Shown: positions 52,377 through 60,733, counted from the stretch's first letter. The stretch is DNA of 64,000 bases from Mycolicibacterium cosmeticum (GCA_016197365.1 JACPVS010000004.1:62001-126000); one strand, 5' to 3'. Notes: generated by a model not told the origin, from the sequence alone. Numbers and translations: made by a program.

Positions 52377-53492
52377 CTACAGTCCGATCAGATCGGCGGT
52401 TTGTTCGGCGATGGCGGGGCCCAGCGTCATCCCGCGTCCACCCGGTCCGGTGACCACCCACACGTTGTCTTCGGGCGAGGTCCGGCACACCAGCTGGTGT
52501 GGATCGATGCACTGGCTGTAGACGCCGGCCCAACGCTGCCGGATGGCGGGCAGCGGCCTGCCGAGAAACTCCTCGACCCGCGCCACCAGGTAGGCATACG
52601 GTTGCTCCGTCACGTCGAAGGCGAACGGTTCGTCGTACTCATGGGTGTCGCCGATGGTCAGTCCACCGTGCAGGCGTTGCACGCAGAGCAGTTGCATGTG
52701 CTCGTCGGCGGCCACCGGTTCCTGTGATTCGTTGCGGCGCAGCGCATCCAATGCCGGACCCGCAAAGCCGGGATAGTAGCGGAAGCTGTCGGCGTCGGCG
52801 ATCGCGGTGGTGAGTGCCTCCCCCAGCGGCTCGGTCTGCATCATCTGCAACCGCACCCGGCGCACCGGCAGGTGGCCGGCGAGTTCGCGGACCAGGCCGC
52901 CGTGCGCGGCACCGGCACACACCACCACCAGGTCGGCGCCATGACGCTCGCCCCGGTCGTCACGCACCGTCAGGCCGTCCACCGACCTGGCCTCGACGCC
53001 GGGCAGAAAGGTGTAACGCCCTGTGCTGAAAAGGTATTCGCGGATGGCCGGTAGCGCCTGCCGGGACTCGACGGCGGCGTCCAGGGCGCAGTGCAGCCCA
53101 CCGAGGAACTTTCCGCGCAGGGCCGGGTTGAGGGCCCGCACCTGATCGGGATGCAGCAGGGTGAAGCCGCGGTGACCCGCATCGCCACGGTCGGCGGCCT
53201 CGCGCGCCACCGCCACCTCGGCCTCGGTCCGCAGCAGGGTGATGGACCCCGCGGGGCGGAAGCCGATGCCGGGGATCTCGGATCCGAGCTTCTCCCACAG
53301 TTCACGGGAACGTAGCGCGGCGTCCAATTCGGCGGTCGACCGGCCGGACAGCCAGATCAGGCCGAAGTTGCGCACCGTGGCACCGCGCGCCTCGGCTTCG
53401 CGCTCCAGTTGCACCACGGTGTGGCCGCGTTGGATCGCTTCCACGGCATGGGCGGTGCCGAGGATGCCGCCTCCGATGATCGTCACACGCAT
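52377..53492 (-). CDS. FAD-dependent oxidoreductase of phosphonate clusters (TIGR03364 type)
   Basis: A 371-aa DAO-family flavoprotein. The dinucleotide motif is VTIIGGGILGTAHAVEA at the N-terminus and GPGGRGMTLGPAIAEQTA at the C-terminus closes the FAD site. RNFGLIWLSGRS is characteristic of the subgroup linked to phosphonate operons. It should oxidise an amine, plausibly 2-aminoethylphosphonate or its N-methyl form, to phosphonoacetaldehyde, taking the place of the PhnW transaminase that is absent here. ATG 53492. It is the first gene of the leftward operon, 77 nt from the GntR-type operator. Confidence 0.85.
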   Translation of the reverse strand: MRVTIIGGGILGTAHAVEAIQRGHTVVQLEREAEARGATVRNFGLIWLSGRSTAELDAALRSRELWEKLGSEIPGIGFRPAGSITLLRTEAEVAVAREAADRGDAGHRGFTLLHPDQVRALNPALRGKFLGGLHCALDAAVESRQALPAIREYLFSTGRYTFLPGVEARSVDGLTVRDDRGERHGADLVVVCAGAAHGGLVRELAGHLPVRRVRLQMMQTEPLGEALTTAIADADSFRYYPGFAGPALDALRRNESQEPVAADEHMQLLCVQRLHGGLTIGDTHEYDEPFAFDVTEQPYAYLVARVEEFLGRPLPAIRQRWAGVYSQCIDPHQLVCRTSPEDNVWVVTGPGGRGMTLGPAIAEQTADLIGL

Positions 53493-53568
53493 GGTGGTTG
53501 ACCATTGACCCCCGCCACGACCTGCGACCCACCTGGCCATGTTGGGGGTGCGAATACTGAGTGAACAA

Positions 53569-53582
53569 TTGGTATAGACCAA
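53569..53582. promoter_or_regulatory. GntR/PhnR-type operator between divergent phosphonate units
   Basis: TTGGTATAGACCAA: arms TTGGT/ACCAA around ATAG, of the GGTxTAxACC form typical for UTRA-domain GntR regulators. It lies 20 nt before the HD-oxygenase ATG and 77 nt before the FAD-enzyme ATG. TATAGA inside it could be the -10 box of the rightward promoter. Confidence 0.7.
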
Positions 53583-53601
53583 AGTGGGGTATCGTTGGGC
53601 C

Positions 53602-54105
53602 ATGCGGATTCTCGCTGAGGTGGACACCGTGTTGCGCTCACTGCGCGGGGTATGGGACGAAGAGTCCGTCGACGAGTTGGACCACGCCCTGCAGTCCGCC
53701 GCCCGGGCCATCGACGACGACGCGGATGACGAACTCGTGCTCGCCGCCGCGCTGCACGATCTGGCACACAGTCCCCTGATCGACGCCGGACCGGACCACG
53801 ACCGGGTGGCCCGCGACTGGCTGACCGCGCGGTTCGGTGCGCGCGTCGGCTGGTTGGCCGGAGCTCATGTGGCCGCCAAGCGTTACCTGGCCGCCACCGA
53901 TCCCGGCTACGCCCCCTCACAGGTGTCGGCGCTGTCCTTGGACCGGCAGGGCGGCCCCGCCGTCGACGCCGCGTTCGTCGGCCACCCGTGGTGGACGGAC
54001 GCATTGCGGTTACGCCGCTATGACGATGCCGCCAAGGATCCGGACGCCCGCGCCGCGACCATCGCGGACGTGCTGACGGTGGCGCAGCGGGTCCTGCGGC
54101 GATGA
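53602..54105 (+). CDS. PhnZ-like HD-domain oxygenase
   Basis: A 167-aa HD protein. The ligands expected for the PhnZ diiron site can all be assigned: H28 (DHALQSA), H52-D53 (LAAALHDLAH), H66, H89 (HVAAKRYL) and an aspartate at 141/142 (RRYDDAAK). K93 matches the phosphonate-binding lysine. PhnZ cleaves 2-amino-1-hydroxyethylphosphonate to glycine and phosphate, but its partner PhnY is not in the window. Start ATG 53602; the stop overlaps the GntR gene (ATGA). The lid tyrosine may be replaced by W18. Confidence 0.8.
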   Translation: MRILAEVDTVLRSLRGVWDEESVDELDHALQSAARAIDDDADDELVLAAALHDLAHSPLIDAGPDHDRVARDWLTARFGARVGWLAGAHVAAKRYLAATDPGYAPSQVSALSLDRQGGPAVDAAFVGHPWWTDALRLRRYDDAAKDPDARAATIADVLTVAQRVLRR

Positions 54106-54800
54106 CACCGCCGCTGCCCAAGCCCTACGTCGTGCGCACCGGGCTGGACGAGATCCTCGCGTCGCTGCACGAAGGTGACGCGGTACCGCCGGAACGCGAA
54201 CTGGCGGTCCGCTTCGGGGTGGCCCGCGAGACCGTCCGGCAGGCACTGCATGAACTGCTGGTCGAGGGCCGCATCGAGCGACGGGGCCGCGGCACCGTGG
54301 TGGCCGCACCGAAGCTGGTGCAGCCGTTGTCGTTGCGGTCCTACACCGAAGGCGCCGCCGAGCGGGGCCGGATCCCGGGACGGCTGCTGGTGAGTTGGGA
54401 GGACGTCGACGCGGGCCCCGACCTCGCCGCCGCACTGGCGATCAGCCCGGGCAGTGCCGTCATGCAACTGGAACGCGTGCTGCTCGCCGACGGCCGCCGG
54501 ATCGGGCTGGAGAGCACCTTTCTGGCTGCCAAGCGGTTCAAGGCGTTGCGCAAGACCTTCGACCCGACGACGTCGCTCTACGCGGCGATCCGGGCCACCG
54601 GCGTCGTGTTCGGCACGGCCACCGAGCGCATCGAGACCGCACTGGCCTCACCCCGCGAGGCGGGCCTGCTGGAGACCACGACCGCGATGCCGATGCTGCT
54701 GCTCAACCGTCGTTCCGTCGACACCGACGGGGTGCCCATCGAAACGGTCCGCGCGCTGTATCGCGGCGACCGGATAGCTTTCGAGACTTCCCTGTCGTAA
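54102..54800 (+). CDS. GntR-family regulator with UTRA domain (PhnR-like)
   Basis: A 232-aa regulator. The N-terminal winged helix reads VPPERELAVRFGVARETVRQAL, and the C-terminal UTRA effector domain runs from about residue 80 (LQPLSLRSYTEGAAERGRIP type) to the end. ATG 54102 overlaps the HD-oxygenase stop, so it belongs to the phosphonate unit. Position and the nearby TTGGTATAGACCAA operator make it the probable local repressor or activator, sensing a phosphonate. Confidence 0.85.
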   Translation: MTPPLPKPYVVRTGLDEILASLHEGDAVPPERELAVRFGVARETVRQALHELLVEGRIERRGRGTVVAAPKLVQPLSLRSYTEGAAERGRIPGRLLVSWEDVDAGPDLAAALAISPGSAVMQLERVLLADGRRIGLESTFLAAKRFKALRKTFDPTTSLYAAIRATGVVFGTATERIETALASPREAGLLETTTAMPMLLLNRRSVDTDGVPIETVRALYRGDRIAFETSLS

Positions 54801-54810
54801 TACTGGGCGG

Positions 54811-55716
54811 GTGCCCAGTCCCGTACCCGATGTCGTGTACCACCCCGAGCTGGCCCGCATCGCGCGTTTCCTCCCGCGCCACCTGGTCAACGCCCGCACC
54901 GCTCCGGTGATGCAGTACCTCACCCGCCGAATGGGACGACGCGCCGCCCCGCAAGGCGTCGAGGTGCTCACGCTGAGTTCCGGGGTCAAGCTGCGGCTGC
55001 ACCGCCCGCGCGGATCGATCGCGCCCGGCCCGGCCCTGCTGTGGATCCACGGCGGCGGATACGTGCTGGGCAACCCGGCTCAGGACGACCGGTTGTGCCG
55101 GCGCTTCGCCACCGCGCTCGGTGCCACGGTGGCCGCGGTGGAATACCGGTTGGCACCGAAGAATCCCTACCCCGCCGGGCTCGAAGACTGCTACGCGGCG
55201 CTGACGTGGCTGGCGCAGCTACCCACGGTCGACCCGGCCCGGGTGGCCATCGGCGGGGCCAGTGCCGGTGGCGGCATGTCCGCCGCGCTGGCGCTGCTGG
55301 CCCGTGACCGCGGCGAGGTGCCGTTGGCCGCCCAGATCCTGGTGTATCCGATGCTGGACGACCGGTCGGTGGGCCCGGAGTTCGACGATCCCGGGCACCG
55401 GCTGTGGACGCAGGGCAGCAACGCCTACGGCTGGCGGGCGTACCTCGGCGGCGCCGATCCCGAGGTCGCGGTGCCCGCACGCAATCCCGATCTGTCCGGC
55501 CTGCCACCGGCCTGGATCGGCGTCGGCACCCTCGACCTTTTCCACGGCGAGGACCTCGCCTACGCGCAGCGGCTGCGCGAAGCCGGGGTGCCGGTCGACG
55601 TCGAGGTGGTCGACGGGGCGTTCCACGGATTCGACGGCTTGGCACCGAAAACCGAAGTGTCGCAAGGATTTTTCGACAGCCAGGTGGCGACACTGCGGCG
55701 GGCGTTCGCCAGCTGA
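54811..55716 (+). CDS. Alpha/beta-hydrolase, HSL family
   Basis: A 301-aa esterase of the hormone-sensitive-lipase family. HGGG (residues 80-83) forms the oxyanion hole, S151 lies in GGASAGGG, the acid is in GTLDLFHGED and the histidine in FHGFDG. Catalytic residues are complete. GTG 54811 starts 10 nt after the GntR stop, so it may be co-transcribed by read-through. No direct role in phosphonate use is obvious. Confidence 0.88.
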   Translation: MPSPVPDVVYHPELARIARFLPRHLVNARTAPVMQYLTRRMGRRAAPQGVEVLTLSSGVKLRLHRPRGSIAPGPALLWIHGGGYVLGNPAQDDRLCRRFATALGATVAAVEYRLAPKNPYPAGLEDCYAALTWLAQLPTVDPARVAIGGASAGGGMSAALALLARDRGEVPLAAQILVYPMLDDRSVGPEFDDPGHRLWTQGSNAYGWRAYLGGADPEVAVPARNPDLSGLPPAWIGVGTLDLFHGEDLAYAQRLREAGVPVDVEVVDGAFHGFDGLAPKTEVSQGFFDSQVATLRRAFAS

Positions 55717-55840
55717 TCGCAACTACCCGACGCCGAAACGGTTGCCCTGAGGGCAGCCTCGGCACGGCGGAAATGGTCTAGTCACATCGCGACCAATGGT
55801 GTACAAACTCTGTCGAACCCTGAGACACCGCCGGCTGAAA

Positions 55841-55854
55841 TTGGGTATACCAAT
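55841..55854. promoter_or_regulatory. GntR-type operator upstream of the second regulator
   Basis: TTGGGTATACCAAT contains the palindrome GGTATACC. Read on the minus strand it is ATTGGTATACCCAA, close to the site at 53568-53582 (ATTGGTATAGACCAA). It lies 38 nt before the GntR start at 55893. Confidence 0.65.
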
Positions 55855-55892
55855 AAGACCGTCGGGATCGCAGGGGTGACTAGGGGGCACGG

Positions 55893-56657
55893 GTGGCAAC
55901 TCACAGTGAGGAGTTGCGGCGCCGGATCGTGGCAGACGTCAACGCCGGCACCCCCGGGGCCAAGCTCGGCAGCGAACGGGATCTGGCCGAGCGTTACGGC
56001 ACCAGCCGGTCCACCCTGCGCCAGGTCCTCGCGGCGCTGGAAGAGGCCGGCCTGGTGCACCGGGTGATCGGACGGGCCGGCGGCATCTTCATCAGCCACG
56101 GGCAGGTGGAACGCAATCTCGCGGACGTGGTCGGGGTCCCCGCGTTCCTCGCCCACCAGGGCTACGTCGCGGGCACCCGGGTGCTGTCCACGAAGATCGG
56201 GGTGCCCGATCACGCGACGCAGCACGCGCTCCAGCTCGGGCCGGCGGACTACGTCGTCGAGATCCAGCGGGTCCGGCTGGCCGACGGATCGCCGATCTCG
56301 TTGGAGTTCGCGCAGTTTCCGGCCGGTGCGGTGCCCGGGCTGCTCGAGCAGCCGCTGCGGGGTTCGCTCTACGAGATCCTGGAGTCCGAATACGGCCTGA
56401 CGGCGGGCCGGGCCGTCGAACGCATCGAGGCCGTCAGTGCCACCAACGACGAAGCCACCCTGTTGGGCATCAAACCCAAGGCGGCACTGCTGCTGATCAC
56501 CCGGGTGACGCACGACCAGCACGGCACACCCTACGAGTACTCCCGCGACCTGTTCCGCGGTGACCGCACCACGCTGGCCGTCACCGCACGGGGTCGCGGG
56601 CTGGCCGGTGCCGACGGTGAGCCCGCCTCCATCTCGTTGCAGCGGCAAACCGGCTGA
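55893..56657 (+). CDS. GntR-family regulator with UTRA domain
   Basis: A 254-aa regulator. The winged helix contains LGSERDLAERYGTSRSTLRQVL, and the UTRA domain shows YVVEIQRVRLADGSPISLEF and YEYSRDLFRGDRTTLAV. GTG 55893 follows AGGGGG. It is a paralogue of the upstream GntR protein rather than a duplicate. It probably controls the downstream aldehyde dehydrogenase and possibly its own promoter through the GGTATACC site. Confidence 0.87.
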   Translation: MATHSEELRRRIVADVNAGTPGAKLGSERDLAERYGTSRSTLRQVLAALEEAGLVHRVIGRAGGIFISHGQVERNLADVVGVPAFLAHQGYVAGTRVLSTKIGVPDHATQHALQLGPADYVVEIQRVRLADGSPISLEFAQFPAGAVPGLLEQPLRGSLYEILESEYGLTAGRAVERIEAVSATNDEATLLGIKPKAALLLITRVTHDQHGTPYEYSRDLFRGDRTTLAVTARGRGLAGADGEPASISLQRQTG

Positions 56658-56666
56658 CCTCGCCAT

Positions 56667-56747
56667 TCGGAGAATCGGATTCTCCGATTTTGCGAATGAG
56701 TATTGACCTGCCCGTCGCCGCAGTGCTAAGCAGGTGCTCAGCACTGC
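56667..56747. promoter_or_regulatory. Two palindromes in the aldehyde dehydrogenase promoter
   Basis: TCGGAGAATC (56667-56676), one base, GATTCTCCGA (56678-56687) is a perfect palindrome, flanked by CATTCG/CGAATG. Then TTGACC (56703-56708) and TAAGCA (56727-56732) form a possible sigma-A promoter with an 18-nt spacer. GCAGTGCT (56720-56727) / AGCACTGC (56740-56747) is a second inverted repeat over the likely start site. Confidence 0.5.
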
Positions 56748-56786
56748 GGCGTGGTCGAGCGTCGCGGCATGACGAGAGGCTCAACG

Positions 56787-58241
56787 ATGGCGTTGCAGAC
56801 GGTTCTGGACGAGATTCGGAAGCGTCCCGGGACAGGTGATGTCATCCCGATCATCGATCCCGTGACCGAGGAACAGATCACCGAGTTCACCGACTGCGGT
56901 GCCGACGGTGTCAACGAGGCGGTCGCCCGCGCCAAGGCGGCGTTCGAATCCGGGGTCTGGTCCGGGCTACCCGGCCGTGAACGGGCCAAGATCATGTGGC
57001 GCATCGCCGATCTCATCGACGAGCACGCCGCCGAGTTCGCGGCGATCGACTCCGCCAACACCGGCATGATGAAGCTGCAGTCCGAAATGGTGGTGCCCAC
57101 CTGCGCGGAGTTCTTCCGCTACTACGCAGGCTGGTGTTCCAAGATCAACGGCACGTCCTACGACGTGAAGACCACCGGCATCGCGGCCGAGAGCTACGTC
57201 GACCTGCACGCCTACACGCTCAAGGAGCCCTACGGTGTCGTCGGGCTGATCTTCCCGTGGAACGGGCCCATCTTCAACGCCTGCGCCAAGATCGCCCCGG
57301 CCCTGGCCGCCGGCTGCAGCATGCTCGTCAAGCCCGCTGAGGAGACGCCCCTTTCGGCGCTGCTGCTGGACCGCCTGATCCACGAGGCCGGCGTGCCCGA
57401 AGGCGTGGTCAACCTCATCACCGGCTACGGCCACACCGCGGGTGCGGCCATCAGCGCCCATCCCGATGTCGAGAAGGTCGCCTTCACCGGGTCCACCGAG
57501 GTCGGCAAGATGATCGTGCAGGCCTCGACCGGCAACCTCAAGAAGGTGATGCTGGAACTCGGCGGCAAGTCTCCGGTGCTGATCTTCGACGACGCCGATC
57601 TGGACAAGGCCATCTTCGGTGCGGCGATGGGCATCTTCGTGCACTCCGGCCAGGGCTGCGTCTGCGGCTCGCGGATCTTCGTGCAGCGCGGGGTCTACGA
57701 CCAGGTGGTGCAGGGCATCGCCGGGGTCGCGGGTTTCATGAAGTACGGCGGGCCCAGCGAAGAGGGCGTCATGAGCGGACCGCTGATCAGCGCCAAGCAG
57801 CTCGACCGGGTCCTCGGCTTCATCGACGAGGGCAAGCGCGACGGCGCCGAGGTGGTCACCGGTGGGCACCGGCTGGATCGCAAGGGTTACTTCGTGCACC
57901 CGACGGTGCTGACCAATGTCAATCCCGGCATGCGCCTCTATCGCGAGGAGATCTTCGGCCCCGTCGTGTCGATCATCCCGTTCGACGATGAGGACGAGGC
58001 CATCGCGATGGCCAACGACACGAGCTACGGGCTCGCGGGCACGGTGTGGACCACCAACATCAGCCGCGGCCACCGGCTCGTGAAGCGCCTGCAGGCGGGC
58101 AGCGTGCAGATCAACTGCCAGCTGATCTTCGACCACGACGTGCCGTTCGGCGGCTACAAGCAGTCCGGTTGGGGCCACGAGTTCGGCAAGGAAGGCCTGG
58201 ACGGCTATCTGAAGACCAAGACGGTCTGGGCGCAGCTCTAA
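56787..58241 (+). CDS. Aldehyde dehydrogenase
   Basis: A 484-aa aldehyde dehydrogenase with E257 (LELGGKS) and nucleophile C291 (HSGQGCVCGSR), and the cofactor motif FTGSTEVGKMI. ATG 56787 is preferred because AGAGG lies just upstream; ATG 56769 has a weaker context. In the setting of the phosphonate island it could oxidise the acetaldehyde left after C-P cleavage, or an aldehyde made by the FAD enzyme; this is inference. It is a clear paralogue of the dehydrogenase at 20.8 kb. Confidence 0.9.
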   Translation: MALQTVLDEIRKRPGTGDVIPIIDPVTEEQITEFTDCGADGVNEAVARAKAAFESGVWSGLPGRERAKIMWRIADLIDEHAAEFAAIDSANTGMMKLQSEMVVPTCAEFFRYYAGWCSKINGTSYDVKTTGIAAESYVDLHAYTLKEPYGVVGLIFPWNGPIFNACAKIAPALAAGCSMLVKPAEETPLSALLLDRLIHEAGVPEGVVNLITGYGHTAGAAISAHPDVEKVAFTGSTEVGKMIVQASTGNLKKVMLELGGKSPVLIFDDADLDKAIFGAAMGIFVHSGQGCVCGSRIFVQRGVYDQVVQGIAGVAGFMKYGGPSEEGVMSGPLISAKQLDRVLGFIDEGKRDGAEVVTGGHRLDRKGYFVHPTVLTNVNPGMRLYREEIFGPVVSIIPFDDEDEAIAMANDTSYGLAGTVWTTNISRGHRLVKRLQAGSVQINCQLIFDHDVPFGGYKQSGWGHEFGKEGLDGYLKTKTVWAQL

Positions 58242-58250
58242 TTCTCCGGT

Positions 58251-58299
58251 GATTTCGGCGCGCTGACCCGTGGTACGCGCGGGTCAGCGCGCCGAAGTC
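58251..58299. terminator. Long hairpin between convergent aldehyde dehydrogenase and amidohydrolase genes
   Basis: TTCGGCGCGCTGACCCG (58254-58270) pairs perfectly with 58280-58296 around a 9-nt loop. The stem extends to 20 pairs with one G-T. No T-run. It fills almost the whole gap between the two stops. Confidence 0.6.
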
Positions 58300-58300
58300 G

Positions 58301-59593
58301 CTAGACCACCTGGCCGTCGATGACGGTGGCCGCCACCAGCTTCGCGTCCAGGTCGCGCAGGACGTCCTCGGGTGCGGCCGTCAGCACGCACAGGTCGCCG
58401 GGCTGGCCGGCCGCCACCGTGCGCGCCCGGGTGGGCTCGATCGGTCCACCGAGGAACAGGTCCAGTGCCGTTCGCGCGCTGACCTGTTCACGCTCGCCGA
58501 GCACGGCGCCCGACGGGGTCCGTCGGTGCACCGCCGCACGCAACACCGCCCACGGATCGCCGTCACCGAACGGCATATCGGTGGAAAGTGCCACGGGGAC
58601 ACCGGCTTCCAGCAGCGACGCCAGTCGCCACAATTGGTGGTGCTCTTCGGCAGGCACATCGGCGAGATACTGATCGCCGCGCTCGGCGACGAAGTTGGGC
58701 TGGGTGACCACGGTGACACCCAGCCCGGCCAGCACGTCGAGCTGGTCGTCGGGCACCACCGCCGCGTGCTCGATCCGGTCACCTGGATGCACACCGGCGT
58801 CGGTCAGCGCGGCCAGGCTGACGATCAGCTGGGCGGCAGTCACACAGTGCAGGGCCACCGGTGCGTCCTCGTCATGACGACGCCCGATCCAGCCGGTCAG
58901 TTCACCGAGATCGAGATCCTCGTCGTGCAGGATGCGCTTGCCGGGAGCCAGATGGTGCACGTGCTGGCGCAGACCGCCGCGGCGATGCACCTCGGCGAGC
59001 AACACCATGTCGGTGATGTCGAGATCGGGTGTGGCATCGGTGATTCCGGTGACGCCGTACCGGCCGAGCCGCCGACTGAGATCGTCGACGGACGTGTCCC
59101 GCCGCTTCAGCGCGTCCGACCACGACCGGTCGGCGCTGCGCAGCCGCCCGTCGGGGTGATCGGCGAGCCCGACGGCCGCCAGGCCCGCGGAATTGAGCGT
59201 CCACAGGATGCCGCTGCGATGCTGGATCCGGACGGGCACCGCGGGCGACAGCGCATCCAGGCCGTGCCGATCGAGCGAACCGGCCACCACCTCGTGGTAG
59301 CCGACGGCCCGGACCCAGCCGTCCTCCCCCACCTCGGCCGCCGCCAGCACCCGCGCCAGATCATCGCCGTCGTGCACCTCACCGACCCCCACCCGCACCG
59401 AATCCGCTGCGGCAGCGGCCGAATGCACGTGCACGTGATGGTCGTGCAGACCGGGGATCACCAGGCCCAGTGCCGCGTCGAGCACCCGTTCGCCGTCGGC
59501 GGGCTCCAGCGCCGGGGCCACCTCGTCTATCCGGGTGTCGACCCGGATGTCGACGACGCTGCCGTCCAGCAGGGTTGCACGCCGAATCAGCAT
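58301..59593 (-). CDS. Amidohydrolase family 3 (YtcJ-like)
   Basis: A 430-aa metal-dependent hydrolase. HDHHVHVH follows VIPGL as in imidazolonepropionase/YtcJ-type proteins. HCVTAAQ, RIEHAAVVP and ALSTDMPFGDGDP provide the remaining ligands. ATG 59593 overlaps the end of the CoA-transferase gene by 7 nt. It is third in a MaoC / CoA-transferase / amidohydrolase unit, suggesting amide or lactam hydrolysis within a CoA-linked catabolic route. Substrate unknown. Confidence 0.84.
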   Translation of the reverse strand: MLIRRATLLDGSVVDIRVDTRIDEVAPALEPADGERVLDAALGLVIPGLHDHHVHVHSAAAAADSVRVGVGEVHDGDDLARVLAAAEVGEDGWVRAVGYHEVVAGSLDRHGLDALSPAVPVRIQHRSGILWTLNSAGLAAVGLADHPDGRLRSADRSWSDALKRRDTSVDDLSRRLGRYGVTGITDATPDLDITDMVLLAEVHRRGGLRQHVHHLAPGKRILHDEDLDLGELTGWIGRRHDEDAPVALHCVTAAQLIVSLAALTDAGVHPGDRIEHAAVVPDDQLDVLAGLGVTVVTQPNFVAERGDQYLADVPAEEHHQLWRLASLLEAGVPVALSTDMPFGDGDPWAVLRAAVHRRTPSGAVLGEREQVSARTALDLFLGGPIEPTRARTVAAGQPGDLCVLTAAPEDVLRDLDAKLVAATVIDGQVV

Positions 59594-60693
59594 GACACGG
59601 ACCACCTTTCCTCGATCATCGTGTGAACTCGGCCGTTGTCGGCCCCAGATGCCGGTGCCCGCACCGCGGGCTCCGGTGCGGTGGCGCACTGTAGTTCGCC
59701 ACCGAGGCCGGCGTAGCGGGCCGCCGTCGCCGCCATCGACACCTCGATCAACTCTCCCCCGCCCCGGCCCAGCGAAGCTGTCACCGCCTCGGCCGCCTGC
59801 AGACCCGTCAGCGGGTCGGCCATGGCGTCGCCGACGAAAACCGGCCGCCCACCGTCATACCCGACCAGAGCGCCGGACACCGCGGCATCATCTCCGAACG
59901 CCACCCAGTCCGCACCCGGCGCGTCGGCGCCGTGCCCGGTGATCTGCACCCACACCCGGCCATCCCGCGCCTCGACGGCATCCGGGCCGAACCCGCGCCG
60001 GTTCAGCGCGGCGGGCCGCGAGGACTCGATGACCACGTCGGCCACCGACAGCAGCCGGCGCAGCGCCTCGGTATCGCCGAAGTCGACTGTGTAGGAGAGT
60101 TTTCCGCCGTTCATCCAGTCGTAGAAGGCTGCGGGCCCTGCGCGGGTGCCGTCGGGGCGCCGCGGGCTCTCCACCTTGACCACGGTCGCACCCGCGTTCG
60201 CCAGCAGGTGGCCGCACAACGGACCGGCCCACATCGAGGACAGATCGGCGACCAGCAGGTCTGCCAACGGCCGGGTGCGCGCCCGGCCCGTGGTGCGTAT
60301 TCGCGGTGCCGCCGCGGCGGTTTCGCCGAGCAGAGCCGCGGGCAGGCCCAGCAGCCGGGCGCGCTCAACGACGGCGGCTGCCCCGTGGTCGTCGACCCCG
60401 CCCCGTACCGCCTGCCACGGGTCGTCCACCCGGTCCGCGCCGACCAGGGCGGGCACCGCGTCGATGTCGTCGGAGCGTGCCAACGTCAGGGCACACCAGC
60501 CGTCCGCACCGCCCAGCAGCCGCGTGGCGCCACCCGCCGAGACCGGGCCGCGGGGCGCCCAACCCAATTGGACGGCGCGTCCGGTGAGCAGTTGGGTCGC
60601 ATCCACGGCGGCGCCGGTCCGCGCCGCGACCTGATCGGCCAGGGCCTGGGCGCGTGCGCAGATCTGCTGCGGGACGCCGGACGCGGAAGCCAT
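59587..60693 (-). CDS. Class III CoA-transferase (CaiB/BaiF) with unusual domain order
   Basis: A 368-aa CoA-transferase. The Rossmann-type core motif LVADLSSMWAGPLCGHLLAN and VVKVESPRRPDG, which normally sit near residue 10-40, start only at about residue 150. The catalytic aspartate is probably in GDAMADPLTGLQAA. The N-terminal 140 residues include DGWCALTLARSDDIDAVPAL, which resembles the small domain usually found after the core, so the halves look permuted. The protein ends soon after ELIEVSMAA. ATG 60693. Confidence 0.75.
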   Translation of the reverse strand: MASASGVPQQICARAQALADQVAARTGAAVDATQLLTGRAVQLGWAPRGPVSAGGATRLLGGADGWCALTLARSDDIDAVPALVGADRVDDPWQAVRGGVDDHGAAAVVERARLLGLPAALLGETAAAAPRIRTTGRARTRPLADLLVADLSSMWAGPLCGHLLANAGATVVKVESPRRPDGTRAGPAAFYDWMNGGKLSYTVDFGDTEALRRLLSVADVVIESSRPAALNRRGFGPDAVEARDGRVWVQITGHGADAPGADWVAFGDDAAVSGALVGYDGGRPVFVGDAMADPLTGLQAAEAVTASLGRGGGELIEVSMAATAARYAGLGGELQCATAPEPAVRAPASGADNGRVHTMIEERWSVSC

Positions 60694-60733
60694 CCCGCCA
60701 TCTTGCCCCGCGGCGCAACGCGGGCGCTCCGGT

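Noticed and set aside
58526..59626. Plus-strand open frame opposite the family-3 amidohydrolase
   Set aside because: The minus strand encodes HDHHVHVH and the other metal motifs; the plus frame has none.
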